A stretch of 25,313 bases of DNA from a virus, in IMG/VR virus record IMGVR_UViG_3300020165_000140, positions 1 through 25,313 of that record. The stretch is one strand, 5' to 3'. Every line of letters begins with the position of its first letter. The first letter of the stretch is position 1. The notes under the pieces were generated by a model. That model was not told the DNA's origin. It searched no databases and saw only the letters and a list, made by a program, of their open reading frames with translations. Both the position numbers and the translations under genes were made by a program. Positions 14,722-22,377 of this stretch are shown one piece after another.

Positions 14722-16275
14722 CTACAAGAACCGAATCTCGCTTTCTTCATACACAGAAGTTGAAGTGTGATCAGACTTCTCAATCGTCATCTTTTCACCG
14801 AGTGCCATGATCAAAGCGACAACGCCATCGATCTTATCACCAGCTTTTGATTTCGAGAACTTGACATTCTCTGCATCATCTTTCTTGACGACAACATTCG
14901 AGATCATCCATCTGAGCATTGCATTTCCTCCGTGATGAAGTTTCTGCTTCTTGATCAAGACTTCAGCATTTTTTATCGGTGCTGTCATTGAGATGAAACC
15001 TTGACCGAAAGGATCTGTCATGATACCAGCATCGCTCAACTGATTGATCAGAACGTTTGAATTCCATCTATCGTATGCAATCGACGTGATCTCAAATGCT
15101 TCTGCACATTCAATGATCTTGTTCTTGATGACATCATAGTCAGTTGAGTTGCCGTCTGTGACGATGAGTTCACCACGAGAGACGAAGTTGTCGTATGATC
15201 CACCAGTTTGATTTCGTCTTCTTTCAACTGCACTCTCAGAAACAAAAAAGTACGGAAGCACTTTCAACGATCCATCCTCAAAAGGAAATACCATAACAAA
15301 AGCACACACGTCTTCTGTTTGTGCTAAATCCAAACCAGCATAGCACTGACGATTCTTCAACTGCTCGATGTCAATGTCATCGCCAGATGAAGCCATCCAT
15401 TCAGCATCTGTGATCCATCCAGTGAGTGATGAAACCCATTGATTCAAATGCAACTGACGAAATGCGATCTCTGACGAAGGAAGTGTCTTCGCTTCTTTCG
15501 CCATCTTCTTGAAGTATTGTTTCGTGATGCTGACTTCATAATTCGGATTCGCTTTTCGCCATGTCTCTTCAATATGTATGTCATCATCTGGTTCTGCTTC
15601 ATATATAAGAGGCAAAAAAGTATCGTCGTCGATTGTGCCTTCGCGGACTTTCTTTCCGTATGAATAAAGTTCATAGCAGATCGAGTTCGGATCAAACATT
15701 CCAGCCGTCGTGATCGTCATCATCAGTGGCTGTTTTCGCGCACCCATAGAAGTCGCCATGACGTCCCACATCTCTCTGTTCTTTGCCGTGTGTAGTTCAT
15801 CGTATATCACCATGGATGCATTGGCTCCGTGAAGAGTTCCAGCCTCCGCCGCGACTGCTTTCAAGAATGAGTTTGAGTTCTTCATCACAATTGAGTTCTG
15901 ATACACATGACACGATCTTGAAAGTACAGCAGAATTTTTGATCATCTGTTTGCACACATCGAAGACGATCTTCGCTTGATCACGAGATGAAGCGCAACAA
16001 AAGATCTCAGCACCTTTCTCTGCACCGACAAACAATTCTGCAAGTGCTAACGCCGCAGAGAGATTTGACTTTCCGTTCTTTCTCGGAATCTGAACATACG
16101 CTGTTCTATACTGACGCGTGTCATCGTCATTGATTGTGCCGTACAATTTTCGAATGAATTCTTTTTGCCACTCTTCAAGAATGAACGCTTTGCTGGCAAG
16201 ATCGCCTTTAACGTGTGTACACACGCGTTCAATGAACTTGATTCTGATCTCTGCTCTGTCGTTGTCGTATCTCAT
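14722..16275 (-). CDS. terL: Terminase large subunit (ATPase and nuclease)
   Basis: The 517-residue product packages DNA into the prohead and cuts it. The ATPase domain has an adapted Walker A (PRKNGKSN, residues 64-71) and Walker B MVIYDE (155-160) with the following coupling segment ATSMGARKQPLMMTITTAG. The C-terminal RNase H-like nuclease shows its acidic residues at Asp316 (GLDLAQTED), Asp402 (YDRWN) and Asp484 (KIDGVVALIMAL). This set is typical of the Terminase_1/HK97-like group. The gene starts 2 nt after the small subunit gene. Nothing is missing compared with the family. It is followed by the regulatory island rather than by the portal gene. Confidence 0.96.
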   Translation of the reverse strand: MRYDNDRAEIRIKFIERVCTHVKGDLASKAFILEEWQKEFIRKLYGTINDDDTRQYRTAYVQIPRKNGKSNLSAALALAELFVGAEKGAEIFCCASSRDQAKIVFDVCKQMIKNSAVLSRSCHVYQNSIVMKNSNSFLKAVAAEAGTLHGANASMVIYDELHTAKNREMWDVMATSMGARKQPLMMTITTAGMFDPNSICYELYSYGKKVREGTIDDDTFLPLIYEAEPDDDIHIEETWRKANPNYEVSITKQYFKKMAKEAKTLPSSEIAFRQLHLNQWVSSLTGWITDAEWMASSGDDIDIEQLKNRQCYAGLDLAQTEDVCAFVMVFPFEDGSLKVLPYFFVSESAVERRRNQTGGSYDNFVSRGELIVTDGNSTDYDVIKNKIIECAEAFEITSIAYDRWNSNVLINQLSDAGIMTDPFGQGFISMTAPIKNAEVLIKKQKLHHGGNAMLRWMISNVVVKKDDAENVKFSKSKAGDKIDGVVALIMALGEKMTIEKSDHTSTSVYEESEIRFL

Positions 16276-16277
16276 TG

Positions 16278-16730
16278 TTAGTCGTTTAATAAATCATCAA
16301 GAGATTCAACTCTCTCTGGTGTGTTCAACTTTGCTCTTGATGATGCTGTGAGTCCAAACTCTGGAAGCATCTTCTTCAATCTGTCCCAGCTTTGTTGCAT
16401 CAACGCAAGTTCTGGTCTCGGTCTGTGCATCTCATCGCCTTGAGCATTCGTCGTCGTGTATGTCGGGCCCAATGTTCTGATCACTGCACGACTCGCGCAG
16501 TAATCTTCCCAAGCATCTGACATCATCTGCAAAGCGATCGCATCGATCTCTGCAAGAACGCCAAGATCATCAAGATGTTTGACGAGCCAATCGAACGTAT
16601 CTCTTGAGTCGCTGAAGACTGGTTGCTGTGGAGTTCCACTCGCTTCAAGTCGATTCTCGTGTCTGTCTTTGCGAAATGTATCAGATGCTTTGAGCATTGC
16701 TGTTGGTTTTGGCTTCCTACCTTTGCCCAT
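16278..16730 (-). CDS. terS: Terminase small subunit (P27 family)
   Basis: The 150-residue protein resembles the phage P27 small terminase group: an N-terminal basic segment (MGKGRKPKPTAMLKASDTFRKDRHENR), a helical centre (DTFDWLVKHLDDLGVLAEIDAIALQMMSDAWEDY, split over two helices) and GPTYTTTNAQGDEMHRPRPELALMQQSWDRLKKMLPEFGLTASSRAKL, the conserved end with 'P.fGLTPssRar' character. It recognises the packaging start site and regulates the large subunit. The order HNH, small subunit, large subunit is the usual one in HK97-like cos phages. A 98-nt gap lies upstream. Confidence 0.9.
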   Translation of the reverse strand: MGKGRKPKPTAMLKASDTFRKDRHENRLEASGTPQQPVFSDSRDTFDWLVKHLDDLGVLAEIDAIALQMMSDAWEDYCASRAVIRTLGPTYTTTNAQGDEMHRPRPELALMQQSWDRLKKMLPEFGLTASSRAKLNTPERVESLDDLLND

Positions 16731-16828
16731 ATTTTATCATTTTATTGCTCACTTTTTACCCCTCAAAATTGACTCCATGTTTAAACCTTGGGGTCGGTGA
16801 TTGTTTTATATTCTGCAATTTACATTTC
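16731..16828. other. Intergenic gap between HNH and small terminase genes; possible cos region
   Basis: The 98 bp hold no gene. On the minus strand there are G-runs (TAGGGGGGTGA at the HNH stop, GAGGGGTAAAAAG near the small terminase start), an ACCCC/GGGGT pair that could fold, and a PmeI-like GTTTAAAC. In phages with HNH next to the terminase genes, the cohesive end site often lies here. This is only a positional argument. Confidence 0.35.
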
Positions 16829-17128
16829 TCACCCCCCTATGCGTGTGTGGGCTTCGCGTCCAGACTTTCTGTTGTGACATTTATGACACATTGATTGCAA
16901 ATTATCCCATGAGAGCGAGTCGCCTCCGTCTCTGATCGACACGATGTGATCGACAACTTGAGCGATCGATTCACACTCAATACAAAGAGGGTTCTCTTTG
17001 ATGAACATGTTGCGAAGTTTACGCCATTGAGTTGTTTGATAGAACTTGTTGCGCTCTTTGCGATCGTGAGACGCCACGTTCTGACCAGTCAACCACGGTC
17101 TTTGCTTTCTACTTGGATTGCTCGGCAT
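16829..17128 (-). CDS. HNH endonuclease of the packaging module
   Basis: The 99-residue product has a complete HNH fold: the two zinc-binding pairs C49-x2-C52 (CIEC) and C81-x2-C84 (CHKCH), the catalytic DH at 60-61 in VVDHI, and Asn76 in WDNLQ followed by the NRKSG motif. In HK97-like phages such a protein next to the terminase genes is required for cos cleavage during packaging. Its start overlaps the end of the small HTH gene by 20 nt. It is free-standing and short, and both flanking genes are phage functions, so a packaging role is more likely than a homing endonuclease. Confidence 0.92.
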   Translation of the reverse strand: MPSNPSRKQRPWLTGQNVASHDRKERNKFYQTTQWRKLRNMFIKENPLCIECESIAQVVDHIVSIRDGGDSLSWDNLQSMCHKCHNRKSGREAHTRIGG

Positions 17129-17267
17129 CTCTCAAATCTTTTCTAATGAATAGCAGTGCGCGTGTCGTTATGCCTAACGCTTCAGCCGCTTCTTTGTATG
17201 TGTCGTGACGCTCAAGAGCGATCTTGATCAATCGTTCTTTATTTCTTTTTAAATTCAGATCTTTCAT
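17109..17267 (-). CDS. Small Fis-like helix-turn-helix protein, 52 residues
   Basis: Reading from ATG at 17267 to TAG at 17109 gives MKDLNLKRNKERLIKIALER..., 52 residues. ALERHDTYKEAAEALGITTRALLFIRKDL (about residues 17-45) fits the Fis-type helix-turn-helix pattern (A-L-x6-8-A-A-x2-L-G-I-x4-L-x3-L-K). The start overlaps the upstream stop by ATGA, and the end overlaps the HNH start by 20 nt, so it fits a coupled operon exactly where a gap would otherwise exist. It may bind DNA as a transcription regulator, or help HNH/terminase at the packaging site. The fold is well supported; the target is unknown. Confidence 0.8.
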   Translation of the reverse strand: MKDLNLKRNKERLIKIALERHDTYKEAAEALGITTRALLFIRKDLRDAEQSK

Positions 17268-17521
17268 CGTGTCAAGTATTGCTCGATTTCTTCTGCATCA
17301 GAGTCAAAGTCATTCACATAGATTGGTGTGTAGTCGCCGACGTATGTGTTCCATGTATTGTATTCGAGAAACTCAATCGCTTCTTCAACACTCATCTCAT
17401 CACGAGACACTAAGATCTCGAGCATCTGAACTTTGCTGTATACAATGCGAGAGTCGTCAGTGATGCCGAGCATTGCTTCATCAAAGCCGTCAGCGAATAG
17501 TGTTTTGTTTTCTTTAATCAT
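17264..17521 (-). CDS. Conserved phage protein of unknown function, 85 residues
   Basis: The product is acidic with the pattern LFADGFDEAMLGITDDSRIVYSKVQMLEILVSRDEMSVEEAIEFLEYN, followed by TWNTYVGDYTPIYVNDF. Small proteins with this 'DGFD-A-LG...VYS...EIL...SVEEAIEFLEYN' arrangement are encoded by many unrelated phages and some T4-like ones; their function is not established as far as I know. It lies in a chain of small genes with minimal spacing: 1 nt from the zinc-ribbon protein and a 4-nt overlap with the HTH gene. I see no catalytic motif. Confidence 0.8.
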   Translation of the reverse strand: MIKENKTLFADGFDEAMLGITDDSRIVYSKVQMLEILVSRDEMSVEEAIEFLEYNTWNTYVGDYTPIYVNDFDSDAEEIEQYLTR

Positions 17522-17522
17522 T

Positions 17523-17840
17523 TTATTTTCTCTTTAATGCGTTCAACTTATCAATCAATGGCTTCTCATAGTATTTCGTGTAATCAAGACGCCAGTTCTC
17601 TTTGTCATGCACCGTAAAGCCAAAATGTATGTAGAAGTGATTGTTCATTGTCTCGCTGTTTAGTAGATATTCTTCATCTTCTTTCGGTGTTTTTGCTTTC
17701 GCGCTTCTGTATTCACGTTGATAATTCTTGTCACACTCAAGACATTGAGAGCGTTTGCCGTTGCGCCCGTGTGAGAGTTTACCGAATTCAGTGACATCTT
17801 TGATCACATCACACTTCTTGCATTTGCGTCTACTGGCCAT
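17523..17840 (-). CDS. Zinc-ribbon protein, possibly nuclease-related
   Basis: The 105-residue product starts with a likely zinc site of two pairs, C7-x2-C10 and C33-x2-C36, in RRKCKKCDVIKDVTEFG and SQCLECDKNYQREYRS. This N-terminal module is frequent in phage HNH/endonuclease VII-like proteins, in which an HNH centre follows. Here the following part lacks a clear HNH triad: it contains HFYIHFGFTVHDKENWRLDYTKYYEKPLIDKLNALKRK, with scattered His and Asn only. It may be a degenerate or DNA-binding derivative. The start overlaps the previous gene by 11 nt. Confidence 0.7.
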   Translation of the reverse strand: MASRRKCKKCDVIKDVTEFGKLSHGRNGKRSQCLECDKNYQREYRSAKAKTPKEDEEYLLNSETMNNHFYIHFGFTVHDKENWRLDYTKYYEKPLIDKLNALKRK

Positions 17841-18078
17841 TTCTTAGTCTTTCAATCTTTTCTTTTTCAAAATTCTTCTCTACTGCTGTCATTCTGTACT
17901 TCTGAATGTGTGTGATCACTTGTTCAGAGTTGATGACAAAGCGACAAGCGTGACCAATCATTTGAGACTGATTCACTTCTTTGATCAGATCAATCATTTC
18001 TTTGCGCTTGATCTCGCGCTTCTCAAGTATGTTCATCTCAATAATCAACTGCGCGATCATGCTTCTCTTGTCGCTCAT
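17830..18078 (-). CDS. Small helical protein of unknown function, 82 residues
   Basis: The product is basic and mostly helical: MSDKRSMIAQLIIEMNILEKREIKRKEMIDLIKEVNQ is a likely amphipathic or coiled-coil segment, followed by SQMIGHACRFVINSEQVITHIQ and a Lys/Glu-rich end (AVEKNFEKEKIERLRNGQ). I do not recognise a family. The start overlaps the upstream stop by ATGA and the end overlaps the zinc-ribbon gene, so it is embedded in a translationally coupled series behind the primase-helicase gene, suggesting a replication-related accessory role. Confidence 0.65.
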   Translation of the reverse strand: MSDKRSMIAQLIIEMNILEKREIKRKEMIDLIKEVNQSQMIGHACRFVINSEQVITHIQKYRMTAVEKNFEKEKIERLRNGQ

Positions 18079-18524
18079 TTGATGATTGTGAGTCTGTCGA
18101 GTTGAACGTATGCATTCAGTCTGTCAACAGAACCACCATCAATGTCGTAGTTCGTGCGCGTGACTTCTTTCTTGAACGGCGTGATGTATTGACCTTTCTC
18201 GTTCGTCATCTTGATTGAACAGATGTTGTCGCTGTCAACAAGATACAACAGAATTACAAACGGCGCACAGAACGCTCTTGACGCTTCTCTACCAGCTTCG
18301 AGTTTGTCGTAGCTTATAAGATATGATCCAAAGTTTTTAAGCGTCTGTAATGACATCCAACGCACTTTGACTTCAGCGATGCGATGAATCTTGTTGTCTT
18401 TCATCAGTACGCCGTCGAGTCGTGCATAGTTCTCTGTCATTGCAAAGCTGAGATCATAATGTTCAGAGAGATACTCAAACATTCTCTTTTCTATCTTCTT
18501 GACTTGTTGTTTGCTTCTTTTCAT
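18075..18524 (-). CDS. Probable PD-(D/E)xK nuclease-fold protein
   Basis: The 149-residue protein contains NYARLDGVLMKDNKIHRIAEVKVRW, which fits the nuclease-fold core: Asp37 after a strand, a short spacer, then E51-V-K53 in the next strand, preceded by an N-terminal helix (VKKIEKRMFEYLSEHYDL) carrying Glu12. After that comes a helix (LQTLKNFGSYLISYDKLEAG) and a hydrophobic strand (FCAPFVILLYLVD), again as expected. The role could be processing of replication intermediates or host DNA degradation. The start overlaps the primase-helicase stop by ATGA. The fold is an inference from motif spacing, not a recognised family. Confidence 0.65.
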   Translation of the reverse strand: MKRSKQQVKKIEKRMFEYLSEHYDLSFAMTENYARLDGVLMKDNKIHRIAEVKVRWMSLQTLKNFGSYLISYDKLEAGREASRAFCAPFVILLYLVDSDNICSIKMTNEKGQYITPFKKEVTRTNYDIDGGSVDRLNAYVQLDRLTIIK

Positions 18525-20491
18525 AATTGAATATCTGTGTTGATGTTTGTGTCATAGTACGCAATATACTTCGGACGCTTTCCAACATACATGATCAAGT
18601 GTTCGTCTTCAAGCTGTGACAACACTTTCTCAGCGTCTTTCTTCTTGCAGTCTTCTGTGTCTCTGATGAAGATCAATGCGTCGCCTTTAGACTTGCCGAT
18701 GATTTTTGCAGTGATGCGTTTCTTATCTTCATCTGTGAAGACTCTCGTTCTATTGTAGAACTCATCCTCTTCGATCTCTGCGAACTCAACTTCATCAAGT
18801 GCGTTGATTGTCATCTCTAAAGCTGGCGGTTCAGCGTTTCTCGTGTACTCTGCTGTGATCTCTGTGATGTCTTTGTTGCGATCGCTCTTCTTTGCTGAGA
18901 ACGTCGTCTCTGCTTTTTGCACGAGATATGATCCGAGATGACCTTTTGCGTTTCTGTCGTGTTTGTTCTCGTGAAGAACGATTGTGATGTGACACTGCTT
19001 TTGTGCTGACCATTTAAGTAGTGACGACGCGATCTTTGTTGCTTCTTCTTCATCGTTGACACCTTTTGATGCGATGTCAGCGATTCCGTCAATGATCAGA
19101 AGTCCAATGTTGTCGATTGTTTGAATGATGAACTCGACAAACTTGAGTCGCTCTTTGTTTGAGTCCAGCGATCTGAACTTGAAGTATCTGAGTCGATCAT
19201 TGTTGATGTTTGTTGCGTGTTGTGCTTGTTGCAAGATCCTTTTCTTGACACGCTGTGCATGATAGTCACCTTGCTCTGTGTCCACGTAGACGACGATCTT
19301 GTCGTCAATGTAGCCTCTGAATGTTGATGCAACGTCTTGAGTTGATAGACCAGCAGATGCGAGTGCGCTGATGAAGTATGACTTGCGTGATTTCGCTTTT
19401 CCTTGTATGAGAGAAAAGTTGCCGAGAGTGCCGAAGATGTATGATTGTTGATTGATGACGATATCAATACACTTCTCTGGCTGTTCAACAACAATCGTTG
19501 AATCAACTTCTGTGTCAAGAAGACGTTGATGCATTTCATCAATTTCTTCTTCAGTGCTTTCTTCAATATCAAAAAATGACTCATCATCGTGTACTTCATA
19601 TTTTTTGCCATAACCGAGTTTTGCTATTTCAACAGATGCGTCATGAAAATTGCCGTCGTGATTCAATACCGCATAACATTGAAACGAGTCGTAAGGTTGC
19701 TCCGCTTGAAATGATGACGACGTTGTAAACGGCCAGAACAATCCGCTGTCTTTAAAGATGACACCAGATGTTTTGCTCTCTGTCTTTCCCGGACGCAACA
19801 GATAAACATATTTTGAAGACTCACCTACAATTGTCCACGAGTTCTGAAGCATGACATCAAGTGCAGTGTGTGACTCTCTGAACTCTCCCCACGGTGTATG
19901 ATCATCTGTCTGTTGATCGCCTTGCAATTTTACTTCTTGAACAACAATAGGCGTCACCTCATCCATGAGTCTTGCAACTCTGAACAGAATGTCACGCTCT
20001 TCTTCAGAGATGCGTGTGACGTTTGTGATCTTGCCTTCGATCTTGTAGCCTTGCGAGGGAAAGGCGACGATCTGTCCGCCACGACCGCGTGTTTCGAACG
20101 TGACTTCGCCTTTCTTGTTTCTTGCAAGTTTTTGATTTCCCGCGATTTGATCGCACTTGAAGATCCAGTGAAAGCCACCAGAGCGGGTGCGTTGCACGAT
20201 CATCTTTGATCTGAGATCAGATGCTTCTTCATCAAGATGATCACAGAATCGTTCATACTCGTCTGAAGTGAAATGCTTTGAGTCAATGTCGAGACATTGA
20301 ATGCCGTCGAAGCCCATGACGAGACCAATTGATTGTGTGTTGTTGAACAGACGTGACGCTTCTTCTAAACCCATAGGCTCTTCAGCGTATTGTTGCCAGT
20401 TCTTAATCGAAGGGCGTTTCTCACCGTCAATGATCGGTATCGGCGAAAAGCCACTCGCAATATATTTCTTTGCAATTTCTTTTGTTGTCAT
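18521..20491 (-). CDS. Primase-polymerase / AAA ATPase (helicase) fusion protein
   Basis: The 656-residue protein begins with a primase-polymerase (AEP) domain: GFSPIPIIDGEKRPSIKNWQ (14-33), CLDIDSKHF with Asp68 and Asp70 as metal ligands, and RSGGFHWIF with His108. Around 340-480 lies a RecA/AAA_25-like ATPase with Walker A IQGKAKSRKS (362-371) and Walker B LLIIDGIADI (464-473), and a sensor-like HITIVLHENKHDRNAKGHLG region, resembling RepA/DnaB-type helicases. The end (IIGKSKGDALIFIRDTEDCKKKDAEKVLSQLEDEHLI) looks like a winged-helix DNA-binding part. It probably starts and drives replication of the phage genome. Start chosen at the ATGACAACAAAAG opening with an A/C-rich leader. Confidence 0.9.
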   Translation of the reverse strand: MTTKEIAKKYIASGFSPIPIIDGEKRPSIKNWQQYAEEPMGLEEASRLFNNTQSIGLVMGFDGIQCLDIDSKHFTSDEYERFCDHLDEEASDLRSKMIVQRTRSGGFHWIFKCDQIAGNQKLARNKKGEVTFETRGRGGQIVAFPSQGYKIEGKITNVTRISEEERDILFRVARLMDEVTPIVVQEVKLQGDQQTDDHTPWGEFRESHTALDVMLQNSWTIVGESSKYVYLLRPGKTESKTSGVIFKDSGLFWPFTTSSSFQAEQPYDSFQCYAVLNHDGNFHDASVEIAKLGYGKKYEVHDDESFFDIEESTEEEIDEMHQRLLDTEVDSTIVVEQPEKCIDIVINQQSYIFGTLGNFSLIQGKAKSRKSYFISALASAGLSTQDVASTFRGYIDDKIVVYVDTEQGDYHAQRVKKRILQQAQHATNINNDRLRYFKFRSLDSNKERLKFVEFIIQTIDNIGLLIIDGIADIASKGVNDEEEATKIASSLLKWSAQKQCHITIVLHENKHDRNAKGHLGSYLVQKAETTFSAKKSDRNKDITEITAEYTRNAEPPALEMTINALDEVEFAEIEEDEFYNRTRVFTDEDKKRITAKIIGKSKGDALIFIRDTEDCKKKDAEKVLSQLEDEHLIMYVGKRPKYIAYYDTNINTDIQL

Positions 20492-20506
20492 TGTGTTTGT
20501 TTGGTT

Positions 20507-20869
20507 TTATCTGATCAAAGACCAGTTGTCACAATTGCGCTCGTGTAGTTTAGGTGATAATGTCGCGGATTTTTTGTCGCGCAACTCTTCAAATGGGAAA
20601 ATGAACCACCTTCGATTGTGTACGTCATAGCACACTATGAAATCAACGCCTTCATATTTGTTAAAATCAATGATGATTCGAGCGTGTCCGTTTGCTAACA
20701 TCGTTCCACTTTTAACTTGAATAGTAACGAATTGCGATTCGCGAAACGCGATCAAGTCAACTGCTGACTGATTCACGAACGGAAATGCAACATGCCAATC
20801 TCGTTTAATAAGTTCAGCCGCGCATCGCAATTCAGTCAATGCACCGTACTTGTGAGCATCGTGAATCAT
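20507..20869 (-). CDS. PD-(D/E)xK endonuclease family protein (PDDEXK_5-like)
   Basis: The 120-residue protein has HKYGALTELRCAAELIKRDWHVAFPF (helix with Glu13), SAVDLIAFRESQFVTIQVKSG (Asp38, then Gln51-Val-Lys53) and a strand near VDFIVCYDVHNRRWFIFP. That arrangement, with Q-x-K in place of E-x-K, is the signature of a group of small Holliday junction resolvase-like or group I intron-type endonucleases. In a phage replication cluster it could resolve branched DNA. It lies 15 nt before the primase-helicase gene and overlaps the VRR-NUC gene by 4 nt. Confidence 0.85.
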   Translation of the reverse strand: MIHDAHKYGALTELRCAAELIKRDWHVAFPFVNQSAVDLIAFRESQFVTIQVKSGTMLANGHARIIIDFNKYEGVDFIVCYDVHNRRWFIFPFEELRDKKSATLSPKLHERNCDNWSLIR

Positions 20870-21294
20870 ATTTGTGAGATCTTCTCAACATAGTCATCGT
20901 ATGATTTCGCGATGAAGTACACACCGCCAGAATCGTTGATCTCTTTCTCGATCTCTTTCTGATCTGCTGATTGTCTGTCTTTGCCTATCTTAACTTCGAT
21001 GCCTATGAAGCGACCGTTGATGATTCCGATGATGTCCGGCACTCCTTTTCTCTGAACTCCTTTTCTGTATGTTTGACGCTTTACGTCATAGACTGCGCCG
21101 TTGTTAATGCGATACGCACATCCTTCTCTGACGTGATGCATGTCATAGATGATCGTCTTTGTGAGATCATTCGCAGTCGTGTCTTTGAACTTCTTCTTCA
21201 CTAATGCATGAGGCGGAAAGTCCGGATGTTTCTCTGCTTTCAACTCAGTTGCCAGTTTTGAAAGTTCTTTCAAGTTCTTAGGAATCCATTTCAT
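20866..21294 (-). CDS. VRR-NUC domain nuclease
   Basis: The last 65 residues of this 142-residue protein form a VRR-NUC core: GVPDIIGIINGRFIGIEVKIGKDRQSADQKEIEKEINDSGG (84-124), with catalytic Asp87, Glu100 and Lys102 and the downstream QSADQ helix. Proteins of this kind cut flaps or branched DNA and occur in many phages next to helicases. The N-terminal 70 residues (LSKLATELKAEKHPDFPPHAL...) are helical and less conserved. It is the first gene downstream of a 104-nt gap that holds a TAGCTTTG promoter candidate. Confidence 0.9.
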   Translation of the reverse strand: MKWIPKNLKELSKLATELKAEKHPDFPPHALVKKKFKDTTANDLTKTIIYDMHHVREGCAYRINNGAVYDVKRQTYRKGVQRKGVPDIIGIINGRFIGIEVKIGKDRQSADQKEIEKEINDSGGVYFIAKSYDDYVEKISQI

Positions 21295-21398
21295 TGTTTC
21301 TAATATCTGTTAATTCGACAGAACGTTCAATCATTCTCACGATGTGCGATTTTCCCAAAGCTATGAAATGGCGCTTCGCCAAGTTCCAGCATCTTGCA
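21295..21398. other. Gap between exonuclease and VRR-NUC genes
   Basis: No convincing gene is present; the longest minus-strand frames are 22 codons or less. The gap contains the promoter candidate TAGCTTTG and a leader of about 55 nt before the VRR-NUC start. Confidence 0.5.
21356..21363 (-). promoter_or_regulatory. Candidate promoter (-7 box TAGCTTTG) for the replication genes
   Basis: TAGCTTTG on the minus strand matches the Bacteroidota -7 consensus TANNTTTG. A TTG lies 16 nt upstream (in ACTTGGCG), a slightly short but acceptable distance for a -33 element. It would transcribe the VRR-NUC, endonuclease and primase-helicase genes with a leader of roughly 55 nt. Confidence 0.5.
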
Positions 21399-22016
21399 TC
21401 AAAGTCCTTTGATCTCTTTTTCATACTTGCTCAACTTACTGAAAAATTTAATATACTCAGCGAACGTCTCGTTGAGTTGTTCTTGTATCTCTTCACGCGT
21501 AATTCTTACAACATGCAGATCTTTCTGATCAAAGCGCGGATCATACGAAACAAAATCAAGATACTGCAATGTTTCAATCACAATGAAGTAGTGAAAGATC
21601 TGGTGTTTGTATTCGTTCGGCATCTTATTCTGTCGCATGTATTCGACGTGCTTTCTTGATGAAGGACATTTGATCTCAACTGCACCGACAGCGATATTGT
21701 TCTCAAAAATCAATGCATCTGGCGACACGGCGAGCCAATCGTATTTGTCGTGCATACAATAGCCAACTTCTGTTGCATTGCTGTTCGTGCGTTCGTTGTA
21801 TGTCTTCAATGCTTCTGGCTCAAACAATATGCCATGCTCCATGAATTTTGACGTGTACGTCTCTTCAATGATTCTCGTCATTCTCTCAGCGATCAGTTCA
21901 TCGATGAATGAGAGATTGTTTGATTTGAAGATGTTCTTTGCGCGTGAGCCAGTGATGACACCGAGTCGTGCTTTGAACCATTCTTCAGATCGTTGCTGTA
22001 GTTCTAATATTTTCAT
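21399..22016 (-). CDS. YqaJ/lambda-type exonuclease for recombination
   Basis: The 205-residue product starts with LQQRSEEWFKARLGVITGSRAKNIF (6-30), the conserved N-terminus of the YqaJ/lambda exonuclease family. The nuclease centre is visible as WLAVSPDAL (Asp100), GAVEIKCPS (Glu114, Lys116), with the upstream Glu in GILFEPEALKTY (Glu66 or Glu68). Such enzymes resect double-strand ends 5' to 3' and work with a single-strand annealing protein, which I do not see in this window. The start directly abuts the stop of the preceding small gene (TAAATG), suggesting coupling. Confidence 0.92.
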   Translation of the reverse strand: MKILELQQRSEEWFKARLGVITGSRAKNIFKSNNLSFIDELIAERMTRIIEETYTSKFMEHGILFEPEALKTYNERTNSNATEVGYCMHDKYDWLAVSPDALIFENNIAVGAVEIKCPSSRKHVEYMRQNKMPNEYKHQIFHYFIVIETLQYLDFVSYDPRFDQKDLHVVRITREEIQEQLNETFAEYIKFFSKLSKYEKEIKGL

Positions 22017-22223
22017 TTAGTCTCTTTCTATACCGTTCTCCTTGAGGTCGCGGTTGTTTAATGCTATGATGCTGTTGCGGTTTATTTCCTTGGCTTTCTC
22101 TGCCAGTTCATTGACGGTCTGCATTGCGTATCCCATCATTTTGTCGAATGCTTCGTGGTTTTCTTTTTTCGGATAACGACATTCTTCCAATGGAATGTAT
22201 TTCGCTAAATAATCTCTTTTCAT
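22017..22223 (-). CDS. Small protein with C-terminal NGIERD tail, unknown function
   Basis: The 68-residue product begins MKRDYLAKYIPLEECRYPKK, has a helical centre (HEAFDKMMGYAMQTVNELAEKAKEINRNSI) and ends IALNNRDLKENGIERD. The final 13 residues match the end of the 53-residue protein at 23615-23776 (MNKDLRKNGIERD). I do not recognise the family. It is the gene immediately before the exonuclease gene with no spacing, and a 154-nt gap lies upstream, so it may open a transcription unit. A link to recombination is suggested by position only. Confidence 0.7.
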   Translation of the reverse strand: MKRDYLAKYIPLEECRYPKKENHEAFDKMMGYAMQTVNELAEKAKEINRNSIIALNNRDLKENGIERD

Positions 22224-22377
22224 TTCTCTTTGGTGTTAAAGGTTATATGTCTCTGCATACAAATTGATGTATAAACTCTTCATTATATGCTTAAACGCTC
22301 GTTAATGATGCAAATAAGCATCTTGTTTTGTGACAATTTAAGGCTCATCGTTGTGAGGATTTTTGCGATTCGAGAAA
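22224..22377. other. Gap upstream of 22017-22223
   Basis: No convincing gene. It contains a small hairpin (GATGC, 6-nt loop, GCATC on the minus strand near 22300-22316) and a 32-codon frame (22283-22381) that would overlap the glycosyltransferase stop by ATGA. TTTG followed 14 nt later by TAACCTTT is a poor promoter match. Confidence 0.4.

Noticed and set aside
21295-21398. Chain of tiny frames (12, 22 and 18 codons) with overlapping starts and stops in the gap before VRR-NUC
   Set aside because: Too short and without recognisable composition; a promoter and leader explain the gap better.
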